DNA of 64,000 nucleotides from Macropodus opercularis (lineage: Eukaryota > Chordata > Actinopteri > Anabantiformes > Osphronemidae): contig JAUCMP010000028.1 of NCBI GenBank assembly GCA_030770545.1, positions 15,255,001 to 15,319,000 on the forward strand, written 5' to 3'. Both the position numbers and the translations under genes were made by a program. Below are positions 1 to 23,049 of this stretch, one piece after another. Every line of letters begins with the position of its first letter. The first letter of the stretch is position 1. The notes beneath the pieces were generated by a model. The model saw nothing but the letters and a program-made list of their open reading frames with translations. It had not been told where the DNA came from and searched no databases.

Positions 1-1
1 T

Positions 2-2400
2 GGAAGAGTCGCCTTCCTCCTGGGGATCCCTGCGTTTTCCTGCCTGGGCTACGAGGCTTTTCACAGGGTGCGGGGCTCAGCTGTGGTCCACGCCAGAGGA
101 AAAGGTGGGTTGTCGGTGAGTTTTTCAGTGTAAGGCGAGTCTGCGGCTTCTCCCACAGACCAGACACGCAGAGCGGTTGAGTGGAGGCTCAGGGGTGTAA
201 GTGTGTCTACGCGTGGCCCTGTGGCCTGATGACACTTGGGTCTGTTCTCCTGGTTCTATCATAGGTGACCTGCACACTTTACTGAAAGGTCTTGGTTTCT
301 CCTGGTATTTCTCACACATTCCCCTGTTGAGAGAGGTTTTGCCAAACAGAACTAGAGCGTAAACGCCTTATATATTGAAAACAACAGACAAAATTACAAG
401 CTGCTTTTCTGCTTTGGTTGTTTTGTGCCTGTGCAGACGAGGTTTTGGAGCAGGCAGATTACCTGTACAGCTGCGCTGAGACAGAGAAGCTCTACCAGCT
501 GCTGTTGCAGTATAAGGACAGGTGAAGGCCAATCCATTATATTTACATCCAAAGTCAGCAAAGCCATTTGAATTGAATCATTTAGAAAACACTGTATCCA
601 CGTGGCGTTTATTCCGCTATGTTTGAATAAACCTGTGTTAATCTAGCGATGACGTAGACTTCCTGTGGAGGCTGGCCCGGACAGCTCGTGACCTGGCTCT
701 TCTTCCCAACATGGAGGCCGACCGGAAGAAGCAGCTGACCTTTGACTCCTTGGAACACGCAAAGAAAGCACTGGAGAAAGATGAGAATTGTTTTGCAGCA
801 CATAAAGTAAGAACAGTTCAGCGACAGCCAGAGTAACAGGACTATACTGTCAATGAATGAAAAAAACAATGAAAACGTGACTTTTGAGGTTGTACGTGAC
901 CAAACTCCATTTCATTCCCTCTCCATGACAGTGGTACGCCGTGTGTCTCAGCGATGTCGGGGACTATGAAGGAGTCAAGGTGAAAATCGGAAATTCCTAC
1001 ATCATCAGGGAACATCTGGAGGTAAGAGCGTGTTTGACTCTGTGTCATTATTATCGTTGTACCACATTTAACCATATTCCACAGTAAAAGTTTGCTCTAC
1101 CTAGAAAGCCCTTGAGCTCAATCCTAAAGACGCCACATCCCTCTACATTTTGGGTGTCTGGTGAGTTTTTTTGCTTGTTTTGCTTTGTTTTTCACTAAAC
1201 AAACTATTAGTTTATAGTTTTAGTAAATGTGGTTCAGGACATTAAGTCAGACATTGGTCCAATAGATAAACCATGGAGAGATGCTGTGTAAAACAAAAAT
1301 GAGACTTTCAAACATTCAAAATTGTATGACTTTTTTTCCCCACATGACTTTTGAACATTACAAACTCTTTGAAAATTCTTGTGTGTCTTGATTTTGTTGA
1401 CACATTATTCCAGCTGGATTAGTTCCATCGCTGTTGTAGCCAGAACAGGAACAGGCTGAACTAAGTTCTTTGTTGTTCTTCGATGAACCATTGAGTATAT
1501 GGTTAATATAAAATCAGATTAGCATTTTCAGTTTCAGATTAAAAAAGACTAGTTGTTACTATCACACTTATGTGAAAACTCCAGCATGTCAATAGTCCTG
1601 AAGCCAGAGTGGAAGCTGTTGATATTTTTGAAATAGCTGCTGAGGACACTACGGGCTAAGTTAAGTTAAGCGTCTTTCCTGAGAGAGCCAGGGGTTGCTC
1701 TGGTGCTGGTTCTATCAGCTATCAGTCTAGCGTTTATTTACACTGAATACATGTCCTATGACAGAATCATATTAATGTACATTTTACTCTATGCACTTCC
1801 TCATGTTTTGTCATCTTTTTAGGTGCTTTTCTTTTGCTGAGCTTCCCTGGTATCAACGCAAGCTGGCGGCTGTCATTTTTTCATCACCCCCTAACTCCAC
1901 ATATGAAGAGGTGAGAGCTCCTCTGTCTGCATCACTTCATTTGTCACTTTTGTTTGGTTTCGGTCATTTTGGATGTAATTTTATTTATTTTATTTTTTTA
2001 TTGACTTTCAGGCTTTAGAATTCTTCCTGAAAGCTGAAAAAGGTTCAACATTACACGCTAATAAAATCACTTACTAAGAAGTTTTAAAGGTCTCAAAATA
2101 AACATTTAACTTACACGTTATGTTGTGTTTTTCAGTTGATCCCAACTTCTACAGCAAAAATCTACTGATGCTGGGGAAGACCTACATGGCCATGAAGGAC
2201 AGAGAGAAAGCTCTGCTCTGGTTAACCAAAGCAAGGGAGTACCCCGCACACACACTGGAAGACAAAGAGGTCTCGCTCTCACTTTATCTGACTGCATGCT
2301 GACTGTTGAAACATCTGTAGGAATATGAAGCCTGAGCCATTTTGCTGTTCCTCAACAGGTCCATAAAGAAGCCATAGACCTCCTGAAGAAGCTGGGGTGA
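2..2400 (+). CDS. rmdn1: rmdn1, regulator of microtubule dynamics protein 1 (5' partial)
   Basis: This is the 3' part of rmdn1 (FAM82B), a TPR-like protein of the family related to nematode RMD-1, linked to microtubules and the spindle. Exons that join in phase are 2-104, 437-521, 647-806, 932-1021, 1105-1160, 1823-1910, 2012-2042, 2136-2269 and 2359-2400, with stop TGA at 2398. They give 262 residues without the N-terminus; the human protein is about 314 aa. Recognisable family stretches include DEVLEQADYLYSCAETEKLY, WYAVCLSDVGDYEG, LELNPKDATSLYILG, FAELPWYQRKLA and VDPNFYSKNLLMLGKTY. The helical pairs resemble TPR repeats. The first visible exon begins with a hydrophobic segment (VAFLLGIPAFSCLGY). 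The gene is convergent with wwp1, as expected from the RMDN1-WWP1 linkage on human 8q21. The start codon lies outside the window. Confidence 0.93.
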
Positions 2401-2940
2401 AGCTCTCATGGCCACTGACTGGAATGTCCACAAAAAGTTATTGTGTAATTATTAATATAGTAGCAGTGTGACTTTAGTCACACATTTAAAAATTCTTAGT
2501 AAAGAAAATCCACAAAAAAATGTCTCTTGCACTCATCATTGGCTACTACCTTTACACACAATGACCTCAAAAGAGAAGCTACCCTTCATTCCACACCTAC
2601 AGGACCTGGGTGTTCACCAAAGGCAAACAGAATATGACACGGTTCCCAGCGTGAAGAGCACATCTCCTTAGGTCTCTCGCACAAGCACACAGGTCCGTGA
2701 ACAATATGGCCACTGAAACTCTGTTATCACAATATGTAGCTGCTGTGTCCACATGGACAGAATCAACCTAAAACCAAACCGTGAGCCACCAAGACCAAAA
2801 ACATGATGTGATTTATATCACACAGATTACTTTCTCAAATGTTGCTTCAATGAGAGCTTATCAGACATCAGTTCCATGGCTTCAAGTGAATTCATAGTAG
2901 GATACAGTTATATTTAAGCTTGGTTCTTCACAGTGGTTAC

Positions 2941-2946
2941 AATAAA
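2941..2946 (+). other. Candidate rmdn1 polyadenylation signal
   Basis: An AATAAA hexamer lies about 540 bp after the rmdn1 stop. It is the first good hexamer downstream and would give a 3' UTR of about 560 nt. A second AATAAA at about 3519 would make the transcript overlap the end of wwp1. Confidence 0.5.
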
Positions 2947-3009
2947 CCCAGAGCATGTGGTAACGTTTAAGACTACAATCACAACTGAGCCGCAAAGCCA
3001 CAGAAAACA

Positions 3010-5058
3010 CGACGACAAGGGGGAGAGTTTATTCACATCTTTATTTTTCTCATAAAGCCATCTCTCTTCAATTAAAATGGGTGAAAGCAGATAAAAATGA
3101 ATCTTCTATACACATGGTTTCTGGTAAAGGGGCATTCTGTACAGCGTAGTTGGTGTTTACAGTCTATCTACAGGTGATATGTTACAGTTTGGAGGCGCTT
3201 CAGATGGCCGACGCCGCAGTGAGCACAGGAGGGTCCCCCCTGCTGCGCTAGCACACGCTCAACAGTCAGCTGTTATTACGATATCACGATAAAGGCAACC
3301 GGAAACGCGCAAACTACTTCTGAGAAGAACCAAGGCATCACAGATTTCCATTAATGGAGTGGCGGCTTTGTGGAGTTCATTATATTTAAGTACTCTATTA
3401 TTTTTATTATCTTTACACAATGAATATTCACATACACTTGATGTTGTAATTACATTTCCATTCAAAAGGAAGAATGAAGTTCTGCAGTTGTGACTTCAAC
3501 ATCTGTTCCTTTTGTTGCAATAAAGGTTTCTTTCTCTTCATGTCGCTTCCTCCCGTCTGTTTTGGGGAAGTACATCAGTGGTAACTTGACTATTCACACG
3601 CTCCTCCTAAGAAAAACAAAGCAGGGCCCTGCTGTTCACAGTGGACTTTAAAAAAGTAGGAGAAAACGAAAACAGCCCCGTCAATGCAATTTTTAAAATA
3701 TGCTGCCTGCATCAAGACCACGGACTGAAAGAATAAGCACCAGAGTTGTCATCTCGAAACAACAGTCAGGTGTGACTGAAAGAAAACCCAAACAAAACAG
3801 GCAGGAACTAGAAAGAATCAGAACGTGTGGTGGAGCCTCGTCATCTCTGTCCATCAACCTTTCCTTTACTGTTCACACCATCTCACCACAAAACACTGAA
3901 CATGAGCTAATCAGTTCATTTAGAGTTGGAAGGATGTTTGACAGTCAGCACATTTAAGGATGAATTTAACTGGTTTTCATTAACGTGTTTTCTGGAGGTG
4001 CTATGCATATGATATTGGCTTTAGTCGTCGCTAGTCAGTGGCTGCTAGTGTGAAGCTGGCAGCAGATCCTTTCACTTCAGGTCGTTCACTGGACCTTACG
4101 ACAACTCAATGTGACCAAACCTTTGTTCCATTTCCATCGATCATTGTTAAAATCTTAGCATAGCTACTTTCAAATCTGACATATATTCAAAGATGTGATG
4201 AAGAATCAGTCAAACACAAATTTTAGAGACAATCAGATTTTGTGTTTGAATGTTTAAATATGTGACTCTTCTTTCCAACTAAAGCACATGTCCAGTGTCT
4301 ATGGCTTTGACCTCAGGACTCATCATACTCACACACTCCTTGACTGGCTCCAATTCCTTCTGATATTGTCTAAGCGTCTACACCAGTCTTAACTCTATCC
4401 TACAATTCTTCCTTCTGATGTTCCACAATCGCATTGACGGAAAAAATAATAATTATAGAGTGACTCCCTGCTTCCCTCGCTTTAGATCAGTCCACCCCAA
4501 AAGCTTTTTCATGGTGATGCTTTTAGAAACAGATCGTGTGTGTTAGAATGTGGCCACAGCAGTCTGCTCATCTTCAGAGGCAGCCATGCAAGTGCACAAA
4601 AAATGAAAATGAAAACTACTAAGAGTTCAATCAAAAAAAAAAAAAATCTGACTCACCAGGCACCAATACTACCTTTGCCTTTTAAAAACTCTATAGAACT
4701 AGAGCTTTAAAAGAAGATTGCGCTTAACTATAAAATCCTCTCGAAAGCACTTTAAGGCTGGCTTTTAAAAAGCCAGTCAGCAGTGAGGAGGATTTGTTTT
4801 TTTAAATATTCATGACTGCTGTTTCAAACAGACATACAGATGCTGAAATGCTTGCATATTTCATGATGGGGCATTGTGTAATGGGCTGGGGAATGAAACC
4901 GCTGCAAGAAACTATGCTGCAAATTAAGATTTGGTTTAAGATGACAAAATAGCTTATATACATTGGTGGTTAATCTTGTGCAATTAGTTTTTTGTTTGTT
5001 TAACTTGGCTGGAAAAAAGCGTAGGGGGGGAGAGAAAATACAAGAGGATCCCCTCCTT
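3010..5058 (-). other. wwp1: wwp1 3' untranslated region (inferred)
   Basis: No exon is seen between the wwp1 stop codon (5059-5061) and the end of rmdn1. On the minus strand AATAAA hexamers occur at 3028-3033 and 3040-3045, so the 3' UTR is probably about 2 kb. It contains a nested inverted repeat at 4733-4795. The end of this UTR lies within about 70 bp of the proposed rmdn1 polyadenylation signal. Confidence 0.5.
4733..4795 (-). other. Nested inverted repeat in the wwp1 3' UTR
   Basis: An outer arm AAATCCTC at 4733-4740 is complementary to GAGGATTT at 4788-4795. Inside is a near-perfect hairpin at 4758-4776 (CTGGCTTT paired with AAAGCCAG). In the wwp1 transcript this could fold into a two-tier stem-loop. 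Its function is unknown. Confidence 0.4.
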
Positions 5059-16390
<11,332 letters not shown>

Positions 16391-16669
16391 GTCACACACC
16401 TTCAGAACAATACGTGAACACAGGCAAAACATCAAGCACACAACATTAAGACGGGTTTTTAAAAGAATGAGTGCTATGTCGGTTTATGGTTTGCTTTACT
16501 TCATCCATGCTCTAATATGGACTTGTTTGGGTAAAGTCTATTGAGGTTCTGCTTTTGATAAAAAAAAGTTCCTCCTATGAACTTTGTAGGAACCAACAAT
16601 TACTGTACTACATGATTTGTCCCTCCATGTTTCAGTTATACACAGAGTACAGGAAAACTGTATACTCAC

Positions 16670-16725
16670 AAGTGCTGTGCTGCTAGACCCCTCTGATTTA
16701 GCCTACTCCATGTCCCATGGTTCCT
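16670..16725 (-). other. Exon-like segment, copy A, in the wwp1 5' region
   Basis: On the minus strand a pyrimidine tract ending TTTCCATTTCAG precedes 56 bp, followed by the donor-like GTGAGTATAC. The 56 bp contain an ATG followed shortly by a stop. A diverged copy with the same splice-like flanks lies at 18217-18271. It could be a non-coding 5' UTR exon of wwp1, or a repeat with fortuitous splice signals. Confidence 0.3.
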
Positions 16726-17344
16726 CTGAAATGGAAAAGATGTACACATTATCAGATGTACTCTATAAAACAACTGTACCTGCAAAGGTTTTATTTTTGT
16801 TATGTTTGGGATCGGCTTCTCTCATCAGAACCATCTTCTGTCTCCAACTTCTACCTGGCCCTTTTATGCATTGCGAAGGTGTAGAACAGTTCAAGGACAG
16901 CCAGCCAGCTTCGGTAGACAGCTTGGCTAAACCAAACCAACGTGATCTTAAAGCTACCTCTACAACACAACATGATTTTATTGAGAACTGTTTTCATTAA
17001 GACCAAACACCCTACGCTCAGTGTCAGGTGTGGTGGCCTCCTCCGTAGCACAACAAGGCCATTACTTGTCTCAGCAAGTCGACCCCTGTGTCCTGATCCT
17101 GCTCAAAGATTCCAGTGAGGATCAAGTATTTTATGTGATACAGAAGCTGACTACCACACAATGTAGCTGAAGACAAACAAACCAGATCTCAGAAATCAAC
17201 CACATCTAATGGGTCTCAAGCAATATATGAATATAAGAACAGCTATAGGCCAGAAACAATTATTTTAGTTAGTTTCGTTTTACAAAGCATCTAAACAAGC
17301 TACAATATATTAAATAAGTTGGCTGTTAACTGTTACGTTAACTG

Positions 17345-17440
17345 TAGCTCGGGGGGTAGAGCAGGTGGTCCATTAACTGCAGTCCCTAGCTCCTCTTATT
17401 CACACCTTAGTGTCCTTGGTCAAGATACTAGATGCTAAAA
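17345..17440 (+). repeat. tRNA-derived SINE-like fragment
   Basis: The segment has an A-box-like part (GTAGCTCGGGGGGTAGAGCA), a decayed middle, and the phrase TGTCCTTGGTCAAGATACT. It matches the general pattern of a common teleost tRNA-related SINE (tRNA-like head, then 'gtgtccttgggcaagacactgaacccc'). A true tRNA is ruled out by the missing acceptor stem and B box. It lies in the first wwp1 intron. Confidence 0.5.
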
Positions 17441-18216
17441 TGTAAAATCTTATCATTTCTAATTAGCAGATATTTTTGTTCTTGCCTATAATTGAATTCC
17501 TGGGACCTGGTACCCTCTACACAAGGTTTTGAAGCTCAGTCTAGATTAGTTACAAGTTCCTACAAGTGTTTCAAAAAAGACAGGCAGCTGTACCCTATTC
17601 ATTTTGTTTTAAAATTCAAAGAACATCTATTCCAACATGTGTTTTCTGGTGACAATGAGAAAGTTCCCTATTGTTAGAGTGACAATGACCATGTTTCAGC
17701 CAAATTGCAATATAAGGAAACCTCCTAAAAGATCACCTCTTGGGCACAATTTCTTCTGGTAGATCTTTGATCTCTCTGTGATTTCTACAAAGCTCTACCA
17801 GGCGTACCACTTGGCTGGTATGCTGCAACCTTTTATGGGTGTCAAAAATTGTATATTTGGTCTGTTACCGTTAAGGTCAAATGTGTTTAGTTATACCAGA
17901 TCACCACACACGCTAAACAATCCTCGTAAACCTTTTCATGAAATAAAACATACCATTTTATTTGATGGACAACAAAAATTCATAATGTGTTATGTGCAGA
18001 ACTATGCTGCATACTGGGATTGCCTGCCCTACAAAGCATCTGGGGTGACTGTATCAGAGCGAAGAATAGGACTGTACTCTCAAACATACCACACAGGTGC
18101 CTCATGAACAAGTTAACAAGACCACTGTAACACAGTCAGTAATGAATGTAGCACTGGTCCCTACATATTACAATTGTACACATACATTGTGTTTAAAAAA
18201 AAAAAACTATACTCAC

Positions 18217-18271
18217 AACTGCTGTGCTGCTAGACCTTCTGACTCAGCCTACTCCGTGTCCCATGGTTATG
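18217..18271 (-). other. Exon-like segment, copy B, in the wwp1 5' region
   Basis: This is the second copy of the segment at 16670-16725, about 1.55 kb upstream in the gene. It keeps both the TTTCCATTTCAG acceptor-like and the GTGAGTATAG donor-like flanks. Homology covers about 85 bp and ends in an A-rich run at 18194-18206 (plus strand). Confidence 0.3.
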
Positions 18272-18882
18272 CTGAAATGGAAAAGAGCTCAGCACAACTT
18301 GTATAAACTCACCTCTGAATTAAATAGAAATTATTAGTTTGTATGTACATAGCTCACAACCTACAGAGGTTTCACACATGTAAACATCTGTTCTCAAACG
18401 TTGACGGACAAATAAAATCCTTCTGCAAAGAGCTCTTAGGATATGCTTTACCCATATTAAAGAAGTGTAATATTCCAAAATATATAACATTACGTTTTCC
18501 TACACAGGTTTTCGGTCTAGACAGACACCACAGCTGATTTTAAAGCTCACAACTTTTGCTAATGTTGACATCACACCCTTCACACAGTGATGGCAAGCTT
18601 CAGCTACTGCTTTCCCAACAGCTGCTTTCTTCCTTTTCAAAGGTCAATGTGCAAACACACGAGCATGCATGTGAGAAACAAACAAGTGTGTTTCAGAACC
18701 AGCCAGCAAACGTTGCTGCTCAAATGACAGCTTCCTGTAAGTAATTCCTTCCCAACACGGCACTAATATATACAGTATGTGACAGCTTGAGCTGTTTAGT
18801 CAAGGGAGGACGTGCTGAGGAAAATAGCCAAGCTTGCAATGAAATTTTTTAACCAGTAACACAAATAACATTCCAGTTTGAC

Positions 18883-19071
18883 CATTTCACTTCATCTATC
18901 CGCAAAAGAGAAAGCGAAGACAAAGGGGCCAATGTTTACTCACAGGAATTTCTATTTGTGTTGAAGTTTTCTCAAGTGTTACGTCGATTCTGGCCACGGT
19001 TTCACAAAACGATGCCACTAATGTGTTTTACTTAACAGAGGCGTCTCAACACAAGCCTGTGTGCAAAGAAA
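18883..19071 (+). repeat. Direct repeat, copy 1 (wwp1 intron 1)
   Basis: About 190 bp here are similar to 20369-20594 in the same orientation. Both contain TTTCACTTCATCTAT, ACAGGAATTTCTATTTGT, GATTCTGGCCAC, TTTCACAAAAC and AGAGGCGTCTCAACACAAGC. Copy 2 has an extra stretch of about 35 bp. The copies bracket the wwp1 first exon. Confidence 0.8.
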
Positions 19072-19911
19072 TACTTCACAACCCAAAACACAGCGCTATT
19101 AGAAGTTAAATCTGGTAACGAATAAAGCTAATATTTCCTTCTCCGGTAGAAAACTCTCGATTACCTTCAAAATAAAGAAGTACGATTAGTTAGACTGCCC
19201 CGACGTAAACAAACTGTGCCATGGTAAACAAGCTGGCTAACATTTCCTTTACGGAGCAGTTTCTCCTCCTTGGCCTGTGTGCGGCACTGGTCTAAATACA
19301 TAACTTATGGGTCACGAACTTGTAATTGCACCAGAAAAGCCACATAACCTCTGCACAGTGTCTGACAGACAAGCCTGGTTGGCTACATGCAGCGTAAAGC
19401 GCTAAGCTAAAGCCAGCTAGCTAGGCTGTGAATAAGCTAACCAGGCAGCTAGCGGTGCAGAAGACAAACGCCACATTTGAGTAGTTTATTCTTCGTACCA
19501 GTGAAGCAGCGTGTTAAATACTGGGACGCTAATGGGCTACCGGGTAGAAGCTAACCAACAGTCCAACATTTAACGGGCTAACCGACGTGCACACGAAGTA
19601 AAACAGTAAGCAAAGCGTGTGGTCTGCATTTCTGGCACAACTTGCAGCAACGGCAGAGCAGACAAGGCCACTCTTGCAGCTAACGAGTCGAAGTTAGCCA
19701 AGTTAGTGTTAGCTATTCTCAAACGACCGCCAGCTAGTTGGCTTGTAAACTACCATAACCTACTCGGCAGCTTCGCTAGTTGTCCGCCATCACAGCAGGG
19801 CAGACAGGTCCACTCAGTGCGGACCACAGACTCGTCAGCTATTACGCTGACATTTGTGACAAGTCGTTGTCATATCAGCGGTGGAAATCGCGCACGCAGC
19901 TGTCGTGTTAC

Positions 19912-20200
19912 CTGCTCCGCTGCTCTTCTCCTCCTCCTCTGTCGCCGCAGTCCTCTAGCGTCACGGGTGTCGGTGTCGGCAGAGCGAACAGGCCCCACGC
20001 TGCTACGGTTCTCAGGGCATCTCCGCGCAGAAAGCAGTCCGCTGCTGGCGCGCCGCCCCAAATACTGCTGTGTAATAACACGGGACGGGAGCCACACGCA
20101 CCAGGACCGGACCTGCGGCGCTTCTCTACGCGGACACGACGGGCTTCACGCCCGTGTGCTGCTGCGCCGAAAGCGAAGTCACGCGACGGGCACAAGGTTC
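19912..20200 (-). promoter_or_regulatory. wwp1: wwp1 non-coding first exon and CpG-rich promoter (inferred)
   Basis: The interval 19640-20280 is the most GC- and CpG-rich stretch in the left half of the window. On the minus strand a clear donor (GGAGCAG then GTAACA) puts an exon end at 19912. Its upstream limit is only a guess. The first coding exon is 3.5 kb downstream at 16390, so this would be a 5' UTR exon. No start codon with a good continuation was found here. Confidence 0.5.
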
Positions 20201-20368
20201 CAGCGTCTCCGTTTGAAAGTTGAAATGGGCAGAACGTGTTCCACTCATTTCAGCCTTACTGTGGCCTGAACGTAACGCGGTCCAGCATCATGTAGCATCG
20301 CCTTTCACACAGCTTCTCACAGTGGGAGTCACTGTGGTAAAGCAGAGTCCATTTGCATCAGACGATGT

Positions 20369-20594
20369 GATTTCACTTCATCTATGCACAAAAGAAAAAG
20401 GGAAGACAACGAGGGGGGTAGTGATTATTCACAGGAATTTCTATTTGTATTTCTATTGAAGTTTTCTCTGTTTTCGTGACCAACATGCAAGTGTTAAGTA
20501 GATTCTGGCCACCGTTTCACAAAACAATACCACTAATGTGTTTTACTTCACAGAGGCGTCTCAACACAAGCCTGTGTCTTTAGTGCAAAGAAAC
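20369..20594 (+). repeat. Direct repeat, copy 2 (upstream of wwp1)
   Basis: This is the partner of 18883-19071, just upstream of the presumed wwp1 transcription start. The offset between copies is about 1.49 kb. The pair could be a local segmental duplication or two copies of one dispersed element. No terminal repeats or target duplication were found. Confidence 0.8.
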
Positions 20595-20654
20595 GTGCTG
20601 CGTTTGCCAACTTTCACCCTAAACCTTTAATCTAGCGTCTCTGATGGATTAGGT

Positions 20655-20820
20655 TTAGGCAGGTTTGTCGGTAAAGATTCTCAGTCATCCAGCTGAGGCT
20701 GTCTGGAAGTTGGGTCGTGGCATCTGGGCGTCTTTCTCCCAGGTCAGAATGTTTCACTACCTGTCCAGGTAGCTTCATCAGTCTGAGAAACACTGGCTGG
20801 AGGTAGTTTGCTTGGAACTG
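20655..20820 (-). mobile_element. Dispersed teleost retroelement fragment
   Basis: Blocks such as TCAGTCATCCAGCTGAGGCTG, CTTTCTCCCAGGTCAGAA and CACTACCTGTCCAGGTAGC look like a sequence widespread in fish genomes. On the minus strand it reads as a decayed coding tail (around DEATW and SETF). Family assignment rests on recall of the pattern and is unverified. Confidence 0.4.
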
Positions 20821-20829
20821 AGTGAAATA

Positions 20830-23040
20830 TATACGTACTGCAAGTCAAAGTAAGATCCAGTCGAAACACTGCAGCTCAGCACATTTTCTGAAACACTTAA
20901 TGACTGTAAAAACTATTATATCGCTGTGTGTGCTGTTGGGCCTGTGGCACGTTCTGATCCGGTTTCCTTTCATCACATGGCTACAGTAGGTGAGTGTGCG
21001 TCACTTACCTGGGGAACACGGCAGCAGGATACTCTATGGGAAGAAGGAAACTGAAGTGTGCCGCCTACAGCACATAAGCATTGTTGCTGGCTATGTACAG
21101 ACACCCTTTGAGAGATATGGTATTTCCTGATGGCTGTGGTCTCTTTCAGCAGGATAATCTCTACAACAGGACGTGGACCAGTGGAGCTTGATCAGTTATC
21201 ATTTAGCTCGTCTGTTTGAATTACTGAAAAATTGTTCTTGGCATCGAAGAAAAGAGATTTTAAAAAACCGGCAAGTATATATATATAGAATGCAGGTATG
21301 ACAAAAATCTAAGGCCAGCCTTTAATTAGCTAGAAGTCCTGGGTCAAGGGCAGATTTATTTGATGTAATATGGATGTGTGGATGTAAAGGATGATTGAAT
21401 CCTAAGCACTACATTAAAAATAGTTTGAAATCACTGCCTTTTCAGTGTGACTGTCACTAACTGCTACTTTCACTGCTTAACATTTTAACTTGCTATCGTT
21501 CCCGTCATGAGTATAATTTTTATATTCATTGACCTTTTTTCATTACATTCTTCATTTTTTTGGATTTTTTTCCCAAATAGCATAATCTTGTAGAAAACAT
21601 ATATAATATAAACTACAATTTTCAAGTGTTGAGTTTAGAATGAAACCCATTGTAACTAAATGATATAATTTAAAACTGTAAATAACAAGGAGTTTTGTGA
21701 AAAATTGTGTTTATATAATGAATGTTTTTATATAAATGCCCTATAAGTGGCCTTGATAGAGTCAAATTGTACAATTGGATGTATACAATATATTACTGAC
21801 ATATCTAAAGAGCTGAAGTCGTGAATTAAAACACATGAAAAAACTCCAGACCCTTGGGAATGTCACTCAATTTGCATTAACACATCTGGAAAGGTCTAAA
21901 AAAGTAAAATGGCTGCTTAGAAACCAGAGGTAAACAAAAGTCAGTCTACTTAACTAGTTTACATCTTTCATGTGGGGCCTTGTTCTACAAGGAGGTGCAG
22001 GTTGTGGCATTTTGCCCAGTGTAGGACACAGGTCTTCATACCTTTGGTAGAAGCAAAACCACGTGAACTACAAACATTACACACATGAACAAACTAAACA
22101 TTTTGTTGATGATTTGTTGCATTTTCCCTCCAGGTTTCGATTGAGACATTTTACAGAAACGAAAGTATTTTGTGGAAAAACAAATGCATCTTATGTGCGT
22201 CTCCCTTTCTTCACCTGGCTGAAGCTTTTGAATGTCTTGTTTTAGCCGTCAACTTTCTGACAACCACTATGGTCATAGATATAGGCTTGATAGCCTCTTG
22301 GTCACAAAAGATCCAAGAACTTACCTTAACGGAGGTCAGCTATACCCCTGGCTGTTTGAAGGACTTAGGTAGACTGATGGAAACGTGAATTATGGTCACC
22401 AATAGAGAAAATAATAAACACCAGAGAACATCAGTTCTGTGAGTTGAAGTATAAACACAACAGCCACATAAACAGTCGCAGTGTTCCAGTGAAAAAGATT
22501 CAAAAAGAGTAACATGAAAGTCCTGGAGGGGTCAAAGTTCAGACCTGTGCTAAATACTAAGGTCATGATCTGTTTTCGTTGGTCCATCACCCTGGTCACA
22601 TATGATAATCACATCTGGTCTCTGCTCGCAAAAAGGACTCCTCACCAGTTTCTCGCTGTTGCGTCGGCCCTCATCAGTTTGCTGCAGGTTACCTGGTCAG
22701 GTCCCGCTGCACACAGGCTTTGTTAGTTAGCCTGGCCAGTGTTTGACAGTCCTACTGATTTAATTGTCACATGTCTCTGATTATGACATCCTGCTTGTTG
22801 GACGCAGGGTTTTTAGTTTCTTTTTGTTTTTGCTCATGCATTTTAGCAGATTTGTCCAGTTGCCACATTAGAAATCGTGTGGTCCAGTCTAAATGTGTTT
22901 GCTTTCCCCAAGAACGGTGAAGCCATTTTCAAATAGTTAGTATATAGTTAAAACAGCAAGTCAGGCTTGTAGAAGGTTTCACATTTTACTGTGTCAATAA
23001 AACCAGTGTAGTCAAGCATGTTCACGTTGGCACAGGGCCG
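20830..23040. other. Gene-free interval between wwp1 and agrp2
   Basis: This AT-rich stretch has no exon with both splice signals and a family-like peptide. Short open frames near 22063-22726 show no recognisable motif. It could hold regulatory DNA, but nothing specific is visible. Confidence 0.4.
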
Positions 23041-23049
23041 CTACCAGAC

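Noticed and set aside
17345..17440. tRNA gene
   Set aside because: Only an A-box-like part is present. There is no acceptor stem, anticodon arm or intact B box, and SINE-like text follows.
19619..20269. 216-codon open frame on the + strand
   Set aside because: It covers the CpG-rich wwp1 first exon. Long open frames are common in GC-rich DNA, and the peptide shows no motif. Several overlapping frames on both strands are also open there.
22063..22726. Small open frames between wwp1 and agrp2
   Set aside because: They overlap in different frames, have no family motif and no splice sites that join them.
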